Assembly (NCBI GenBank): GCA_963697525.1
Contig: OY969087.1
Coordinates: forward strand, 2,542,001 to 2,606,000
From: Bradymonas sp963697525
GTDB taxonomy: Bacteria > Myxococcota_A > Bradymonadia > Bradymonadales > Bradymonadaceae
Direction of reading: 5' to 3'
DNA: 64,000 nucleotides
Shown piece by piece: positions 25,438 to 36,540 of the stretch; the first letter of the stretch is position 1; each line of letters begins with the position of its first letter. The translations under genes and the position numbers were made by a program. The notes under the pieces were generated by a model. That model was not told where the DNA came from, did not search any database, and was given only the letters and a program-made list of their open reading frames with translations.

Positions 25438-28400
25438 TCAACTCTGGCTGACGCCTTCGGCCCTGGTGCCCACCGCCAGCACCGCCTCGATGGTCTGCAG
25501 GTCGACCGGCTTGACCAGGTGCGCGTCGAAGCCCGCCTCGTTGGAGCGGCCCTTCATGGTCGGCGAGCCGTAGCCCGTCATCGCCACCAACAAGATGTCT
25601 TTGAACTCCCGGCGGCCCCGCAGCCGGCGAGCCACCTCCAGGCCGTCGACCTCCCCGGGCAGGCCGATATCACACAACACCGCCTGGGGCTGGAAGTCGA
25701 CGGCGGCCTTCACGGCGCTCTCGCCGTCGTGGCACACCTGCACGGTGTGTCCGCTGTGAGCGAGCACCGTCTCGATGAGCTCGGCCGAGTCGCGGTTGTC
25801 CTCGACGATGAGGATGCGGCGGATATCGCTGGTGATGGGGCGCGCCGGCGGGCGTGTGCTCGGCGGCGCCACCGTCGGCAGACACACCGTAAATTCGGCG
25901 CCCTCGCCACTGCCCTCACTGCGCACGGCGACGCTGCCGCCGTGGGCCTCGACCAGCCCTTTGACCAACGGCAGCCCCATGCCCAGCCCGCCGGCCGCCC
26001 GATCGATGGTCTGCTCGGCCTGACGGAACGGCTCGAAGATATGCTCGCGCACCTCCGAGGGAATGCCCACGCCGGTGTCGCGCACGACGACGACCACTTC
26101 GTCGGCGTCCTCGCGCATCTCCACGGTGATCCGACCGGGGGCGTCGGTGAATTTGACGGCGTTGGACAACAGGTTGCCGAAGATCTGGACCAGGCGGGTG
26201 CGATCGCCGGTCACCCACACCGGGTGCGGGGGAAGCCGCGCGTCCAATTGTAGGTCGAGCTGGTCGACGCGCGAGCGCCAGTCGTTGACCACGTCGTCGA
26301 TCAGCTCGTTGAGGTCGAGCACCTCGCGGTGCAGGCGCATCTTGCCGCGCTCGATGCGGGTGACGTCGAGCAGGCCATCGAGCAGCCGCTTCATCTGGCC
26401 GCTCTGGCGATCGAGGATGCCGCGCACCTGCTGCAGGCGGGTGTCGTCGTCGGCGAGGATCTTGAGCAGGTCGACCGCGGTGGTGATCGCCGCCAGGGGA
26501 TTGCGCAGCTCGTGGCCGAGCATAGCCAGAAAGTCGTCTTTGAGCTCGTCGGCGCGGCGCAGGGCCTGCTCGAATTCGCGGCGTTCGGTGATGTCGATGC
26601 ACGCGCCGATCACCCCCATATACTCGCCTTCCGGGGAGAACCAGGGCTGGGCACGCTCGGCGACCCACCGGTAGTCGCCGTCGGCGCGCAGCAGGCGAAA
26701 CTCGGTCTTGATGGCCTCGCGCTGCTCGCGCGCCTGGCGGTGCAACTGAAGGACGCGCTCGCGCTCGTCGGGATGCAGCCCCTCGGTCCAGCCGGTGTCG
26801 ATCTCTTCGGCCAGCGGGCGGCCGGCAAACTCCAGCCAGCGCTGGTTGAACCAGGTGTAGGGACGGTCGGGGTCGGACAGCCACAGCAACACGGGCACGG
26901 CATCGGCCATGGCGCGCAGGCGCGCCTCGCTGGCGCGCAGCTGCTCGAGGCGTTGCTTGCGCGTCAGCGCCGAGGTGATCACGTTGGCCACGGCCACCAA
27001 AAAGTTGGCGTCGTCTTCGGTAAACGCACCCGGTTGCTCGGAGAAGACGGCCAGCACCCCATAGGGCCCCTCGTTGGTGTGGACCACGCAGCTCAGCCCG
27101 CTGTTCAGCCCCTGCTCGACGATGAACGGGGAGGGCTGGAAGCGGCTCTCGGCGTCGAAGCTCTCGGTGAGCACGGACCCGTCGACGCGCAGGGTGTAGC
27201 CGGCCAGCGAGCCGTGGCCGATGGGCACGGTGATGTGGCCGAGCATCTGTTCGGGCCAGCCGCGTCCGGACTTCAGCAACAGGTAGTCCTTGTCGGCCTC
27301 CAGGCTGAACAGCGCGCACAGACTCGTCGACAGGGTGTCGCACACCGCGTCGACCACCCGCGTGGCCAACTCGTCGAAGGAGTTGCTGGACAGCGCCTCG
27401 ACGCCCAGTTGGGCGATACAGGCCTGTTGCTTCTCGCGCACCCGCAGTCGCTCGGTGGCGCGCTCGAGGTCGGTGACGTCCAAAAACGTCAGCACCGCCC
27501 CGTCGATGACGTCGTCGAGGGTGCGGTATGGATGCACCCGCAGCAGGTAGCTGCGGTGCGGTCCGTTCTCGTCGTCGCGCTCGACGCGCAACTCCTGGGG
27601 CGTCAACGTCTCCAGGACGCGCTGGACCTCGGCGATGAGGTCGACGTCGCTCACGCGCAGGGTAATGTCGGCCAGCGAGCGGCCGATGTCGGCGTCGATG
27701 AGCCGGAAGATCTCCCGGGCGGCCGGTGTGAACCGCTTGATGCGCAGGTTGCGATCCAAAAACACCGTGGGCACCCGGGTGCTCTCGAAGAGGTTCTGCA
27801 GGTCGGCGTGCGCCCGGTCGAGCTCCTCGACCTTGGTGCGCAGCTTGTGGTTGACGGTGGCCAACTCCTGGTTGACCGCCTGCAGCTCTTCCTTGGAGGT
27901 CTGCATCTCCTCGTTGGACGACTGCAGCTCCTCGTTCATCGACAGCAGCTCTTCGTTGGAGGACTTGAGCTCCTCGTTGGCCGTCTCCAACTGGGCGATG
28001 GTCGTCTCCAGATGGTCGCGCGTGGCTTCCAACTCGCTTTCGAGCTGCTCGATGACCTCGTCGTCGCTGCTGGTCTCGGCCGAGCTGACCGAGGTGGACA
28101 TCTCCTGGGGCGCGGCGGTCTCGCGAAACACGACCATCCACAGCGGGTCGGCCTCCCGGCTGGTGCGCAGCGGGCTGACCACCAGGTCGAAGAGCTGCAA
28201 TTTGTCGTCGATGCGCACTCCCAGCCCGCCGGTGACCACCTCCTCGCCGCGCGAGCGCGCCTTGTGCAGCGTGGTGCGCAGGTGCAGGCGAAGCTCGCTG
28301 CGCGCCAGCTCCACGATATTGTCCTCGACCGGCCCCGAGCTATGCTCCAGGTAGCGGCCCAGCCGGCCCGAAAAATACAGCACCCGCCCGGAGTCATCGA

Positions 28401-29991
28401 CCAGCGCCGAGGCCGGCCCGAACCGGTCGAGTAACCGGCGCTGGAAGACCCCGCCCATCTCGCGCGCCGACAGCTCCAGGCGGGTGGGCCGGAAGCGATA
28501 GCGGCTGTGCCCGCGCGACAATTGGTCGAATAACGGAAACACCGGCGCGACGTTGGCCGCCAACTCCTTGGCCTGGAAGATGCGCTGGGACGCCTCGATG
28601 GTGCGAAATAGGTCGTCGCGGTGCGAGATATTCTCGGCCGGCCCCAACATCAAGTAGCCGCCCGCACGCAGCGCATAGTGCAGCAGGGAGACCACCTTTT
28701 GCTGCAGATCGGAGTCCATGTAGATGAGCACGTTGCGGCACGACAGCAGGTCGATGCGCGAAAACGGCGGGTCGCTGACCAGGTCGTGCATCGAGAAGAT
28801 ACACATGTCGCGCAGCGCCTTGATCACCTTGTAGTTGTCCCCGTCGCGCACGAAGAAGCGCTCCAGGCGCTCGCGGGAGACCTGCTCGGCGATGGTGTCC
28901 GGGTAGACTCCCGCGCGGGCGACGTCCAGGGCGCGCTCATCGATGTCGGTGGCGAAAATCTGGATCTCGACGGGGCGCTCGAGCTGCTCGATTTGCTCGG
29001 CGGCCAGGATGGCCATCGAGTAAGCTTCCTCGCCCGAGGCACACCCGGCTACCCAGATGCGCAGGCTGTCCTGGCCCTGCTTGCCCAACATCTTGGCGAT
29101 GAGGCCTCCGATATGCTCGAAGGCGTCGGGGTCGCGAAAAAACGCCGTCACCGAGATGAGCAGATCCTTGAACAGGCTCTTGGCCTCCTGAGGGTTGCTC
29201 TCGAGCACATCCAGGTAGGCCTGCGGGTCGCGGGCGTTGACCAGCATCATGCGCCGGCTGATGCGCCGCGAGAGCATGGGGCGTTTGTACTGGCTGAAGT
29301 CGTGACGCACGCTCTGGCCGAGCATCTCGCAGACCTCGGCGATGTACTCCTCGTCGAGATCGGCGTCCAACGTCGCGCGTTCCTCGTCGGCGTGGGCGGA
29401 CACATAGCGCGCGTAGTTGCGCAGCCGGTCGACCATCTTCTCGATGCGCAACACCTCGTCGGCGGCGCCGGCGCGAATGGCGCTGCGCGGCATGCTGTCA
29501 TAGCCGGTGGTGTTGGGATCCTGGACGATGGTCAACCCGCCGGCTTGCCGGATCGCCTTCAACCCCAGCGTGCCGTCGGCGCCCGCCCCCGACAGCACCA
29601 CCCCCACGCAGCGCGCCGGGTAGTTGTGCGCCAGCGAGTGGAAGAAGCGATCGATGAGCATCTCCGGCAGATGCTCGCTGCGTTCGTGCAGATGCAGCCG
29701 CCCGTCGCTGTAGGTCAGCTCGTAGTTGGGCGGGATGACGTAGACGTGGTTGGCCTCCACGCGCATCTCCGGGCCCGCCAGATCCACGGGCATATCGGTA
29801 TGCGCCGCCAGCAACTCGTGCAGGTGCGTCTCGAAGTCGGGGTTGAGATGCAGCACCATCACGAACGCCAACCCGCTGTCCGGCGGCATCACGTCCAGAA
29901 AATTGTTCAGCGCGGTGATACCCCCGGCTGAGGCCCCCATCCCAACGATTGCCAGTGGTTCGCTAGATTGCTCGGTGGATTGCTCGCTCAC
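25438..29991 (-). CDS. Giant hybrid sensor: CheB-CheR-PAS-GAF-PAS-histidine kinase-receiver
   Basis: 1517 residues, cytoplasmic, no membrane segment. The CheB methylesterase (10-190) has Ser21 in GMGASAGG and Asp in GVVLSGAGADGT. The CheR methyltransferase (about 205-480) has WVAGCASGEEAYSM and SCRNVLIYM. Then come a PAS-like part, a long coiled coil with repeated NEEL(K/L/Q)SSNEE heptads (about 655-740), PAS, GAF and PAS. The kinase has phospho-His near 1157 (LGHELRNPLAAI), an N-box and GLGMGLPLVKGL. The receiver has Asp in AVLCDIGLPG. Fusions of this kind are known in Myxococcota and others; methylation targets are unknown. It stands alone on the minus strand. Confidence 0.95.
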   Translation of the reverse strand: MSEQSTEQSSEPLAIVGMGASAGGITALNNFLDVMPPDSGLAFVMVLHLNPDFETHLHELLAAHTDMPVDLAGPEMRVEANHVYVIPPNYELTYSDGRLHLHERSEHLPEMLIDRFFHSLAHNYPARCVGVVLSGAGADGTLGLKAIRQAGGLTIVQDPNTTGYDSMPRSAIRAGAADEVLRIEKMVDRLRNYARYVSAHADEERATLDADLDEEYIAEVCEMLGQSVRHDFSQYKRPMLSRRISRRMMLVNARDPQAYLDVLESNPQEAKSLFKDLLISVTAFFRDPDAFEHIGGLIAKMLGKQGQDSLRIWVAGCASGEEAYSMAILAAEQIEQLERPVEIQIFATDIDERALDVARAGVYPDTIAEQVSRERLERFFVRDGDNYKVIKALRDMCIFSMHDLVSDPPFSRIDLLSCRNVLIYMDSDLQQKVVSLLHYALRAGGYLMLGPAENISHRDDLFRTIEASQRIFQAKELAANVAPVFPLFDQLSRGHSRYRFRPTRLELSAREMGGVFQRRLLDRFGPASALVDDSGRVLYFSGRLGRYLEHSSGPVEDNIVELARSELRLHLRTTLHKARSRGEEVVTGGLGVRIDDKLQLFDLVVSPLRTSREADPLWMVVFRETAAPQEMSTSVSSAETSSDDEVIEQLESELEATRDHLETTIAQLETANEELKSSNEELLSMNEELQSSNEEMQTSKEELQAVNQELATVNHKLRTKVEELDRAHADLQNLFESTRVPTVFLDRNLRIKRFTPAAREIFRLIDADIGRSLADITLRVSDVDLIAEVQRVLETLTPQELRVERDDENGPHRSYLLRVHPYRTLDDVIDGAVLTFLDVTDLERATERLRVREKQQACIAQLGVEALSSNSFDELATRVVDAVCDTLSTSLCALFSLEADKDYLLLKSGRGWPEQMLGHITVPIGHGSLAGYTLRVDGSVLTESFDAESRFQPSPFIVEQGLNSGLSCVVHTNEGPYGVLAVFSEQPGAFTEDDANFLVAVANVITSALTRKQRLEQLRASEARLRAMADAVPVLLWLSDPDRPYTWFNQRWLEFAGRPLAEEIDTGWTEGLHPDERERVLQLHRQAREQREAIKTEFRLLRADGDYRWVAERAQPWFSPEGEYMGVIGACIDITERREFEQALRRADELKDDFLAMLGHELRNPLAAITTAVDLLKILADDDTRLQQVRGILDRQSGQMKRLLDGLLDVTRIERGKMRLHREVLDLNELIDDVVNDWRSRVDQLDLQLDARLPPHPVWVTGDRTRLVQIFGNLLSNAVKFTDAPGRITVEMREDADEVVVVVRDTGVGIPSEVREHIFEPFRQAEQTIDRAAGGLGMGLPLVKGLVEAHGGSVAVRSEGSGEGAEFTVCLPTVAPPSTRPPARPITSDIRRILIVEDNRDSAELIETVLAHSGHTVQVCHDGESAVKAAVDFQPQAVLCDIGLPGEVDGLEVARRLRGRREFKDILLVAMTGYGSPTMKGRSNEAGFDAHLVKPVDLQTIEAVLAVGTRAEGVSQS

Positions 29992-30501
29992 GATGGGTCA
30001 CCGGCCAAGAGTACGACGGATGCGCGTCCGGGGTAGAGCGGAATGCGCAGCCACAGAAACTTCGGAGCAGTGGACGATCATTCAAGTAGCCAAACACACA
30101 TGCATGACACGTCAGAGTTCGTCAACTCCAGCCCCCTCGCTCGGGCGCACGGTCCCGCGCAGCTCTCGCGGTGCATCCCGGCATCGAGACTCACTACGTG
30201 GGCTTTGAAGAGGCAACATCAATTATGAAAAATTTTCGTTAAAGTTGCCCGGCGTGCACGTCTTGCCGGCGTCGACGCTCGGCACATCTGCGCGCGCTGG
30301 ACCCCTGGATCGTGCGCGGGCGCTGGCACGCAGGTTGCGAGGGAACGGCCCCCGGGGGCAGGGCCAGGAAACGCGAGCGATTCGACCAGAATCGCTCCCA
30401 AACCTCGACAGGAACGCCGTCCCATGGTGAGCAGCACGGCAGTTGTGGAGACGCCGAAGGACGCCGGCGAGTCGCGCCGCCGGCCGGCGGCGAGGGCGGG
30501 C
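29992..30501. other. 510-base gap between trx and the hybrid kinase
   Basis: I see no convincing gene. The single item of note is a sigma-54-like box, TGGCACGCAGGTTGCG, at 30324-30339 on the plus strand. Its spacing is perfect and only the last base departs from TTGCA/T. It would transcribe toward and antisense to the thioredoxin gene; no plus-strand gene follows. Short open frames here (for example 30245-30430) have no family features. Confidence 0.4.
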
Positions 30502-30876
30502 TCAGCCGAACAGGCGCGACAAGAAGCCCTCGCCGTTGGCCTTGGAGATGAGCCACTTGGCGCGCTTGGCCAACTTGCGCGTGTCCTGGGCGCCGATGAT
30601 CACATCGAGGATCTCGCCGTCGTGGACCAGCACCAGCGTGGGAATGGAGCGCACGTTGAACGCCTGGCCCAGCTCGGGGTGGTCCTGGGTGTTGACCTTG
30701 TAGAAGGCGACGGGCTCGTCGGCGAATTGCTCGGCGACGGCGTCGAAATGCGGGGCCATCGCCCGGCACGGGCCGCACCAGGGGGCCCAGAAGTCCAAAA
30801 TGGCGCTGCCGCCGCCCTCGCGCATCAGCTCGTCGAGTTGGCTTTGCGAGCGCAGTTCCTGGATATGGTCACTCAT
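30502..30876 (-). CDS. Thioredoxin
   Basis: A 124-residue thioredoxin fold with the redox site FWAPWCGPCR (about 30-39) and cis-Pro loop RSIPTLVLV. A C-terminal extension (KANGEGFLSRLFG) goes beyond the usual end. It has no signal peptide, so it is cytoplasmic; it could supply electrons to the ScsB homologue. ATG 30876 was chosen because AGGTG lies six bases upstream and the two extra in-frame starts only add spacer. Monocistronic. Confidence 0.93.
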   Translation of the reverse strand: MSDHIQELRSQSQLDELMREGGGSAILDFWAPWCGPCRAMAPHFDAVAEQFADEPVAFYKVNTQDHPELGQAFNVRSIPTLVLVHDGEILDVIIGAQDTRKLAKRAKWLISKANGEGFLSRLFG

Positions 30877-31017
30877 CGTTGGCACCTGTGGCATGGGGAA
30901 AGATGTCTCGCATTATTGGGCCGTGTTGCACCGAACTGCAACAAACGCTCGGCGAAACGACATCATTGCGGCCCCGACACAATCTACGAGCAAGACTGAT
31001 GCCAGCGTCCAACCCTC

Positions 31018-31629
31018 TTAGTCGCCCTTGGCTTTGCCGGCCTCGGCGACCTCCTCGGCGCTGACGGCGGGGGCCGAGTTGCCCCACGACGAGCGGATAT
31101 GGGTGAGGATGGCGGCGATCTGGGCGTTGGAATATTGGCTGCCAAAGCCCGGCATCACCCCATTGTAGGTCTTGCCCTCGACCTTGATCGGCCCGCTGTG
31201 ACCGTCGAGCACGATGGACACGAGCTTGGCTTTGTCGCCGGTGACCGTGGGATTGCCCGCCAACGGCGGAAACGCGCCGGGCACGCCCTTGCCGGCCGGC
31301 CCATGGCAGGACGAACACGCCTGCGCGTACAGTTGTTTGCCATCGGACGCGCCCGCGTTCTGGCCCTGCGCGGTGCCTCCGTCGCCGCCGGCGGCCTGCT
31401 GGCCGACGTTGCCCTGCGAGCCCATCATGCCGTGGCCCATCATGCCGTGACCCATCATCCCGTGGCGGTGTTGGTAGGGCGGCGCGTTGGGCGCTCCTGT
31501 GTCCGGATCGGCCTGCGCGCTGGCCCCATTGGCCGGGGCGGCGTCCGGCACACTCGCCTTTTTGTCGCAGGCGGGTAGCAGAAAGGCCACGAGGGCGATA
31601 CCGAGCGTATACTTCAAGGCGGTGGGCAT
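31018..31629 (-). CDS. Cytochrome c lipoprotein with a Met/His-rich linker
   Basis: The 203-residue precursor has a lipobox (AFLLPAC). A low-complexity linker carries HRHGMMGHGMMGHGMMG, three repeats of GHGMM type. A class I cytochrome c domain follows, with heme site CSSCH (about residues 105-109) and a distal Met in YNGVMPGFG. It is anchored at the membrane and faces the periplasm. The linker looks able to bind copper, while the domain carries electrons. ATG 31629 starts the lipoprotein signal; the frame upstream is spacer. Its partner oxidase or reductase is not in the window. Confidence 0.88.
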   Translation of the reverse strand: MPTALKYTLGIALVAFLLPACDKKASVPDAAPANGASAQADPDTGAPNAPPYQHRHGMMGHGMMGHGMMGSQGNVGQQAAGGDGGTAQGQNAGASDGKQLYAQACSSCHGPAGKGVPGAFPPLAGNPTVTGDKAKLVSIVLDGHSGPIKVEGKTYNGVMPGFGSQYSNAQIAAILTHIRSSWGNSAPAVSAEEVAEAGKAKGD

Positions 31630-31779
31630 GGTGATCTCGTCTCGTCCTGGGGTTATTGGAAGCATGCACTCTAAATTAGGCAATGAGTTTGTGTTTTCCA
31701 ACTGCCATCCCTCGCCTCCCGAACGTGTCGCGGCGCTAGCCGCACTGGAACATGCCATGTGACTTTACATGACTCTCTC

Positions 31780-31920
31780 GGTTTTCGAGGACCCCCATCG
31801 CCTCGCGCTGTGACTGCGCGCGAGGCACTTCCCCAAAGGGTAAGAAGCCTGCTGCGTGAAGCAAAGTGGTTGGTTTACGACGTGAACCAGAAGCGTAGCA
31901 AACTGGCGAGGGGCTGTGCT
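31780..31920. repeat. Dispersed ~140-bp intergenic element, copy B
   Basis: It matches 5891-6031 over most of its length, including the hairpin GCCTCGCGC-TGTGACT-GCGCGCGAGGC, CACTTCCCC and GTGGTTGGTTTACGACG. Its edge (GGTTTTCG.GGACCCCCATCG) is shared with copy C at 63917. It occupies the spacer between the divergent cytochrome and lipoprotein genes. Confidence 0.75.
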
Positions 31921-32019
31921 TATTTTGTAACCTGCTGTAAATGCTTGTTTTTCGGCGTGTCGCGTCGATGGTTTGAGCCGGACAAATCAAGACATTCGGC
32001 CGACCAGGAGGCGCGGCAA

Positions 32020-33036
32020 ATGAGACGACCTATGGCGGGATTGGCTTTGGCGGTAGCCGTCGGTGCTCTGTCGGGGTGTAGCGGCACCGGGCCCAAGCAG
32101 GCGGCGCCGACCCCGGCCGCCTCCGAGGACGCGGCGCCCCCTGCCGGGAAGGTGCTGGTGGCCTCGTCGGACGACTCGGTGCCGGCTCCCATTGTGCCCG
32201 AGACGCCGGCCACGGCGCCGTCGTCCCCAAAAGACAGCGCCTCCAATTCCATCGAGGTCCGCCTGCTCGCCGGTAAGCAGGCGCATTTTCCGAGCGCGTG
32301 GATCGCCCACGCGGCCGCCAACGAGTCGCTGTGCTCGCAGTCGCGGTGCCCGTATACCGTCCAGGCCGAGCAGACCGCGCCCGCCAAGCCCGCCCCGTTT
32401 GCCCAGGACCCGGAGTGTCTGCTCACCGGTGGCACGCCCATCGAGGGCGGCCAGGACTACGAGGCCGCCGCGCAGGCGGGCGCGGCCCAGGCGGCGTTCC
32501 AGACCGACGTCAGCGGGGGCGACGACTTCGTCGAGCTCGACCTTCACGGGCAGGCCGCCGCCAACCCGCCCACCACCGACGCCGTGCGCGCCGACGCCGG
32601 GGCCCGGCTCGTCACCGACGAGTCCGCGCTGGTCCTCGACGTCAAAAATCCCGACGGGGGGCCGGTCGCCCTGGAGGTGACGTGGTCGCTTGCCGGGCGC
32701 GCCGCGCGCGGCGAGGCCAGTTGGCAGGGCGCGCTGTGGTACGCCGAGGCCGCCAGCCATTTCTCGGAGTGTTATACGGCCCCCGATTACGTGGGCAATC
32801 GGGTCTTCAACGTCTTCCAGGACGTCGACGGCCGCGTGCGCGGCAAGCCCGCAGGCAGCGTGCGCATCCCCCTGGACAACCCCTCGGGCGACGACCGCCA
32901 CTTCCAGGTGGGGCTTCGCCTGGACGTCGGCGCCCACGCCGTGGGTCGGCAGGGCTCCAAGCCCGCCCTGGCCGTCAGCTCGGCCAGTCAAGTCGACGCC
33001 ACCATCGGCTTTCGCATCGTTCCCATCGACGAGTAA
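32020..33036 (+). CDS. Putative lipoprotein, family not recognised
   Basis: The 338-residue precursor has a lipobox (VGALSGC) and a Pro/Ala/Ser-rich linker (residues 25-85), then a region rich in Asp, Gly and Ala. That region has several Cys (ESLCSQSRCPYTVQ, DPECLLTGG, FSECYTAPDY) that could form disulfides. Segments such as ALVLDVKNPDGGPVALEVTW and DNPSGDDRHFQVGLRLDVG read as beta strands. ATG 32020 has a strong AGGAGG eight bases upstream; the frame upstream is dispersed-repeat DNA. It appears monocistronic. I do not know a function. Confidence 0.8.
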   Translation: MRRPMAGLALAVAVGALSGCSGTGPKQAAPTPAASEDAAPPAGKVLVASSDDSVPAPIVPETPATAPSSPKDSASNSIEVRLLAGKQAHFPSAWIAHAAANESLCSQSRCPYTVQAEQTAPAKPAPFAQDPECLLTGGTPIEGGQDYEAAAQAGAAQAAFQTDVSGGDDFVELDLHGQAAANPPTTDAVRADAGARLVTDESALVLDVKNPDGGPVALEVTWSLAGRAARGEASWQGALWYAEAASHFSECYTAPDYVGNRVFNVFQDVDGRVRGKPAGSVRIPLDNPSGDDRHFQVGLRLDVGAHAVGRQGSKPALAVSSASQVDATIGFRIVPIDE

Positions 33037-33238
33037 GTGCAACCGCGCACCGAAGAAAAGAAGCCGCTGCGGCGAGGGCAACCCGGCATGCCTGAAGACC
33101 ACGAACAGCGAAGACTGTCGGTGGTTGTATGGGCGTGCGGTTAACAGCGGACACGATTTCTGCGATAGTGCCGCGCGCTCGATGCCGGCGCGGCGCCGGC
33201 GCCGCCTCCAACTCTCAGCCCCGAGCTCGCAGCAGCCC

Positions 33239-34513
<1,275 letters not shown>

Positions 34514-34622
34514 CGCGTATGTTTGGAAGTGATTCCGCAGTTGATTTCGCGCGGTGGGCTCGCTAAGAGCAGACCTCGTCCCCGTCGACCTCGCCCAACC
34601 GCTTTTTGGAGCAGCAACCATC

Positions 34623-35315
34623 GTGGAAAACCTCGAAGATCTCAGCCCCACCGAACGCATCTCAAGGCTTATGAATACCGTCGAGGTCGGCTCGGCGCGC
34701 CACGGCGCGCTGGACGCCGCCCTGGACTTCAAGGGCAGTTGGATCGAATTGGCCAGCCACCTCAAGAAGGTCGAGGAAGGGGAGTTGTGGACGGATTGGG
34801 ATTACTCGAGCTTCAATAATTATTGCAAGAAAGAGCTGCAGTTGAGCCGTGGCGAGCTTCGCAAGCTGCGCGAGGGCTACGCCTGGTTGGAAACCGAGGC
34901 TCCCGAGCTCATCGAACAGGCGGCGCAGGCCGACGGGGCACACGGCGACGCCGACGAGGCCCGTCGACCGGTGCCGGATATCGAGACCGTCGACCAGCTC
35001 GCCCGGGGCTACCGCGAGTACGAGCGTGAGCGCATCCCGCGGGACACCTATCAGGAGCTCAAGCAGGCCGCGCTGCGCGGGGAGCGCTCCTCGTACCAAC
35101 TGCGCCGCGAGTTCAAAGACGCGGTGCCCGAGCACCTGCGCGAGCGCAAGCCGCTCAACCCGCGCAAACACCTCAAGCGTGCGCTCAACTCGCTGGAGAA
35201 GGCGCTGGCCGAGATCGAGCAGGGCGACGGCGACGACCCCGAGCTGTTCGAGCAGGCGCGCCGGCTGCGCGACGAGATTTTTCACCTGGTGGCCACCAAA
35301 GGCGACGACGAATGA
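34623..35315 (+). CDS. Hypothetical helical protein
   Basis: The 230-residue form starts at GTG 34623, with GGAGC upstream; an earlier start at 34554 is possible. The sequence is highly charged and mostly helical, with SSFNNYCKKELQLSRGELRK near residue 60, a middle Tyr/Arg-rich GYREYERERIPRDTYQEL, and a basic KPLNPRKHLKRALNSLEKAL near the C-terminus. The layout suggests a DNA-binding or scaffold protein, but no family was recognised. It follows the CoA transferase by 109 bases and precedes the desaturase by 80. Confidence 0.75.
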   Translation: MENLEDLSPTERISRLMNTVEVGSARHGALDAALDFKGSWIELASHLKKVEEGELWTDWDYSSFNNYCKKELQLSRGELRKLREGYAWLETEAPELIEQAAQADGAHGDADEARRPVPDIETVDQLARGYREYERERIPRDTYQELKQAALRGERSSYQLRREFKDAVPEHLRERKPLNPRKHLKRALNSLEKALAEIEQGDGDDPELFEQARRLRDEIFHLVATKGDDE

Positions 35316-35395
35316 GGCTATCGGGTTTGCGCGCCGGTTGTGTTATGATATGGGCATCGACACATACCTTTCCGCGACCATCGGAGTGATTAAAC

Positions 35396-36526
35396 ATGCA
35401 CTATAGCGGTTCTCCCAGCGACGGCGAAAAGCCCCGGATCTTGTGGCTTAACGCCCTTTTCCTCATCTTGACCCCGTTGGCGGCGCTGATTTTGACGCCG
35501 CTATACATCTATTACAACGGTGTGCACTGGGCCGAGCCCGTGGCCATGTTGGTGCTGTGGTACCTGACCGGCATGGGCGTGACCGCCGGCTACCATCGCA
35601 TGTTCTCGCACCGCGCCTGGTGGGCCCCGGCGCCGGTTCGAGCGCTGCTGTTGGTCTTCGGCGCCGCCGCCTGGCAAAACAGCGCCATCGCCTGGTGCGC
35701 CGCCCACCGCTACCACCACCGCCATGTCGACACCGAGGACGACCCCTATAGCATCGACGAGGGGTTTTGGTGGGCTCATATGCTGTGGGTGATGATCGAG
35801 GGCAAGAAGCACAAGGACTTCGACAGCGCTCCCGACCTCGTCGACGACCCGCTTTGCCAGTGGCAGCACAACCACTACATGCTCATCAGCACCCTGTTCA
35901 ACGTGGGCGTGCCGGTGCTGCTTGGGCTGATGACTGGCCACGTGTGGGGCATGCTCCTGTGGGCCGGCCTGGTCCGCGTGGTCGTCGTGCACCACTTCAC
36001 GTTTTTCATCAACTCGCTGGCCCATATGTGGGGCAAGCGGCCGTGGAGCGACGAGCAGAGCGCGCGTGACAACGCCGTGCTGGCGTTCTTTACCTTCGGC
36101 GAGGGCTACCATAACTTCCACCACACCTTCCCCGGCGACTACCGCAACGGGTTTCGCTGGTATCACTTCGACCCCACCAAGTGGACCATCGGGCTGTTGA
36201 GCAAGATGGGCCTGGCCCACGACCTGCGCCGCACGACCATCGACCGGCGCCTCAAGAAGCGCTGGCAGACGATGCGCGAGCGCTACGATCAGCAGATGGA
36301 CGAGTGGAACGAGGCGCTGCGCGAGCAGATCGAGGCCGCCGAGGCTCGCCTCGACGAGGCCCTGAGCGAGATGCGCTCCAAGCGCAGCGAATGGGCCCGC
36401 AAGGCCGAAGAGCTGCAGGCTCACGCCCGCGAGGAGCTCGAGCGGGCGCGCATCGAGGCCGAAAAGCGCGCCCTCGAGGCCTTCCGCACCTGGCATAGCC
36501 TCATCCCGGCACAAGCCCGGGCCTGA
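35396..36526 (+). CDS. Acyl-CoA/acyl-lipid delta-9-type fatty acid desaturase with coiled-coil tail
   Basis: The 376-residue integral membrane di-iron enzyme inserts a double bond in acyl chains. The three histidine boxes are intact: HRMFSH, HRYHHRH and HNFHH. The membrane segments LFLILTPLAALILTPLYIYY and VLLGLMTGHVWGMLLW lie between them. After about residue 290 a helical, heptad-like extension of some 85 residues (DEWNEALREQIEAAEARLDE) follows, not part of the usual desaturase. A hairpin terminator follows at 36541. Electron donor unknown. Confidence 0.92.
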   Translation: MHYSGSPSDGEKPRILWLNALFLILTPLAALILTPLYIYYNGVHWAEPVAMLVLWYLTGMGVTAGYHRMFSHRAWWAPAPVRALLLVFGAAAWQNSAIAWCAAHRYHHRHVDTEDDPYSIDEGFWWAHMLWVMIEGKKHKDFDSAPDLVDDPLCQWQHNHYMLISTLFNVGVPVLLGLMTGHVWGMLLWAGLVRVVVVHHFTFFINSLAHMWGKRPWSDEQSARDNAVLAFFTFGEGYHNFHHTFPGDYRNGFRWYHFDPTKWTIGLLSKMGLAHDLRRTTIDRRLKKRWQTMRERYDQQMDEWNEALREQIEAAEARLDEALSEMRSKRSEWARKAEELQAHAREELERARIEAEKRALEAFRTWHSLIPAQARA

Positions 36527-36540
36527 TCACAAAGCGCGAA

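Noticed and set aside
30424..30999. Plus-strand gene after the sigma-54-like box at 30324
   Set aside because: It is the complement of the thioredoxin gene read in another frame, with no family features.
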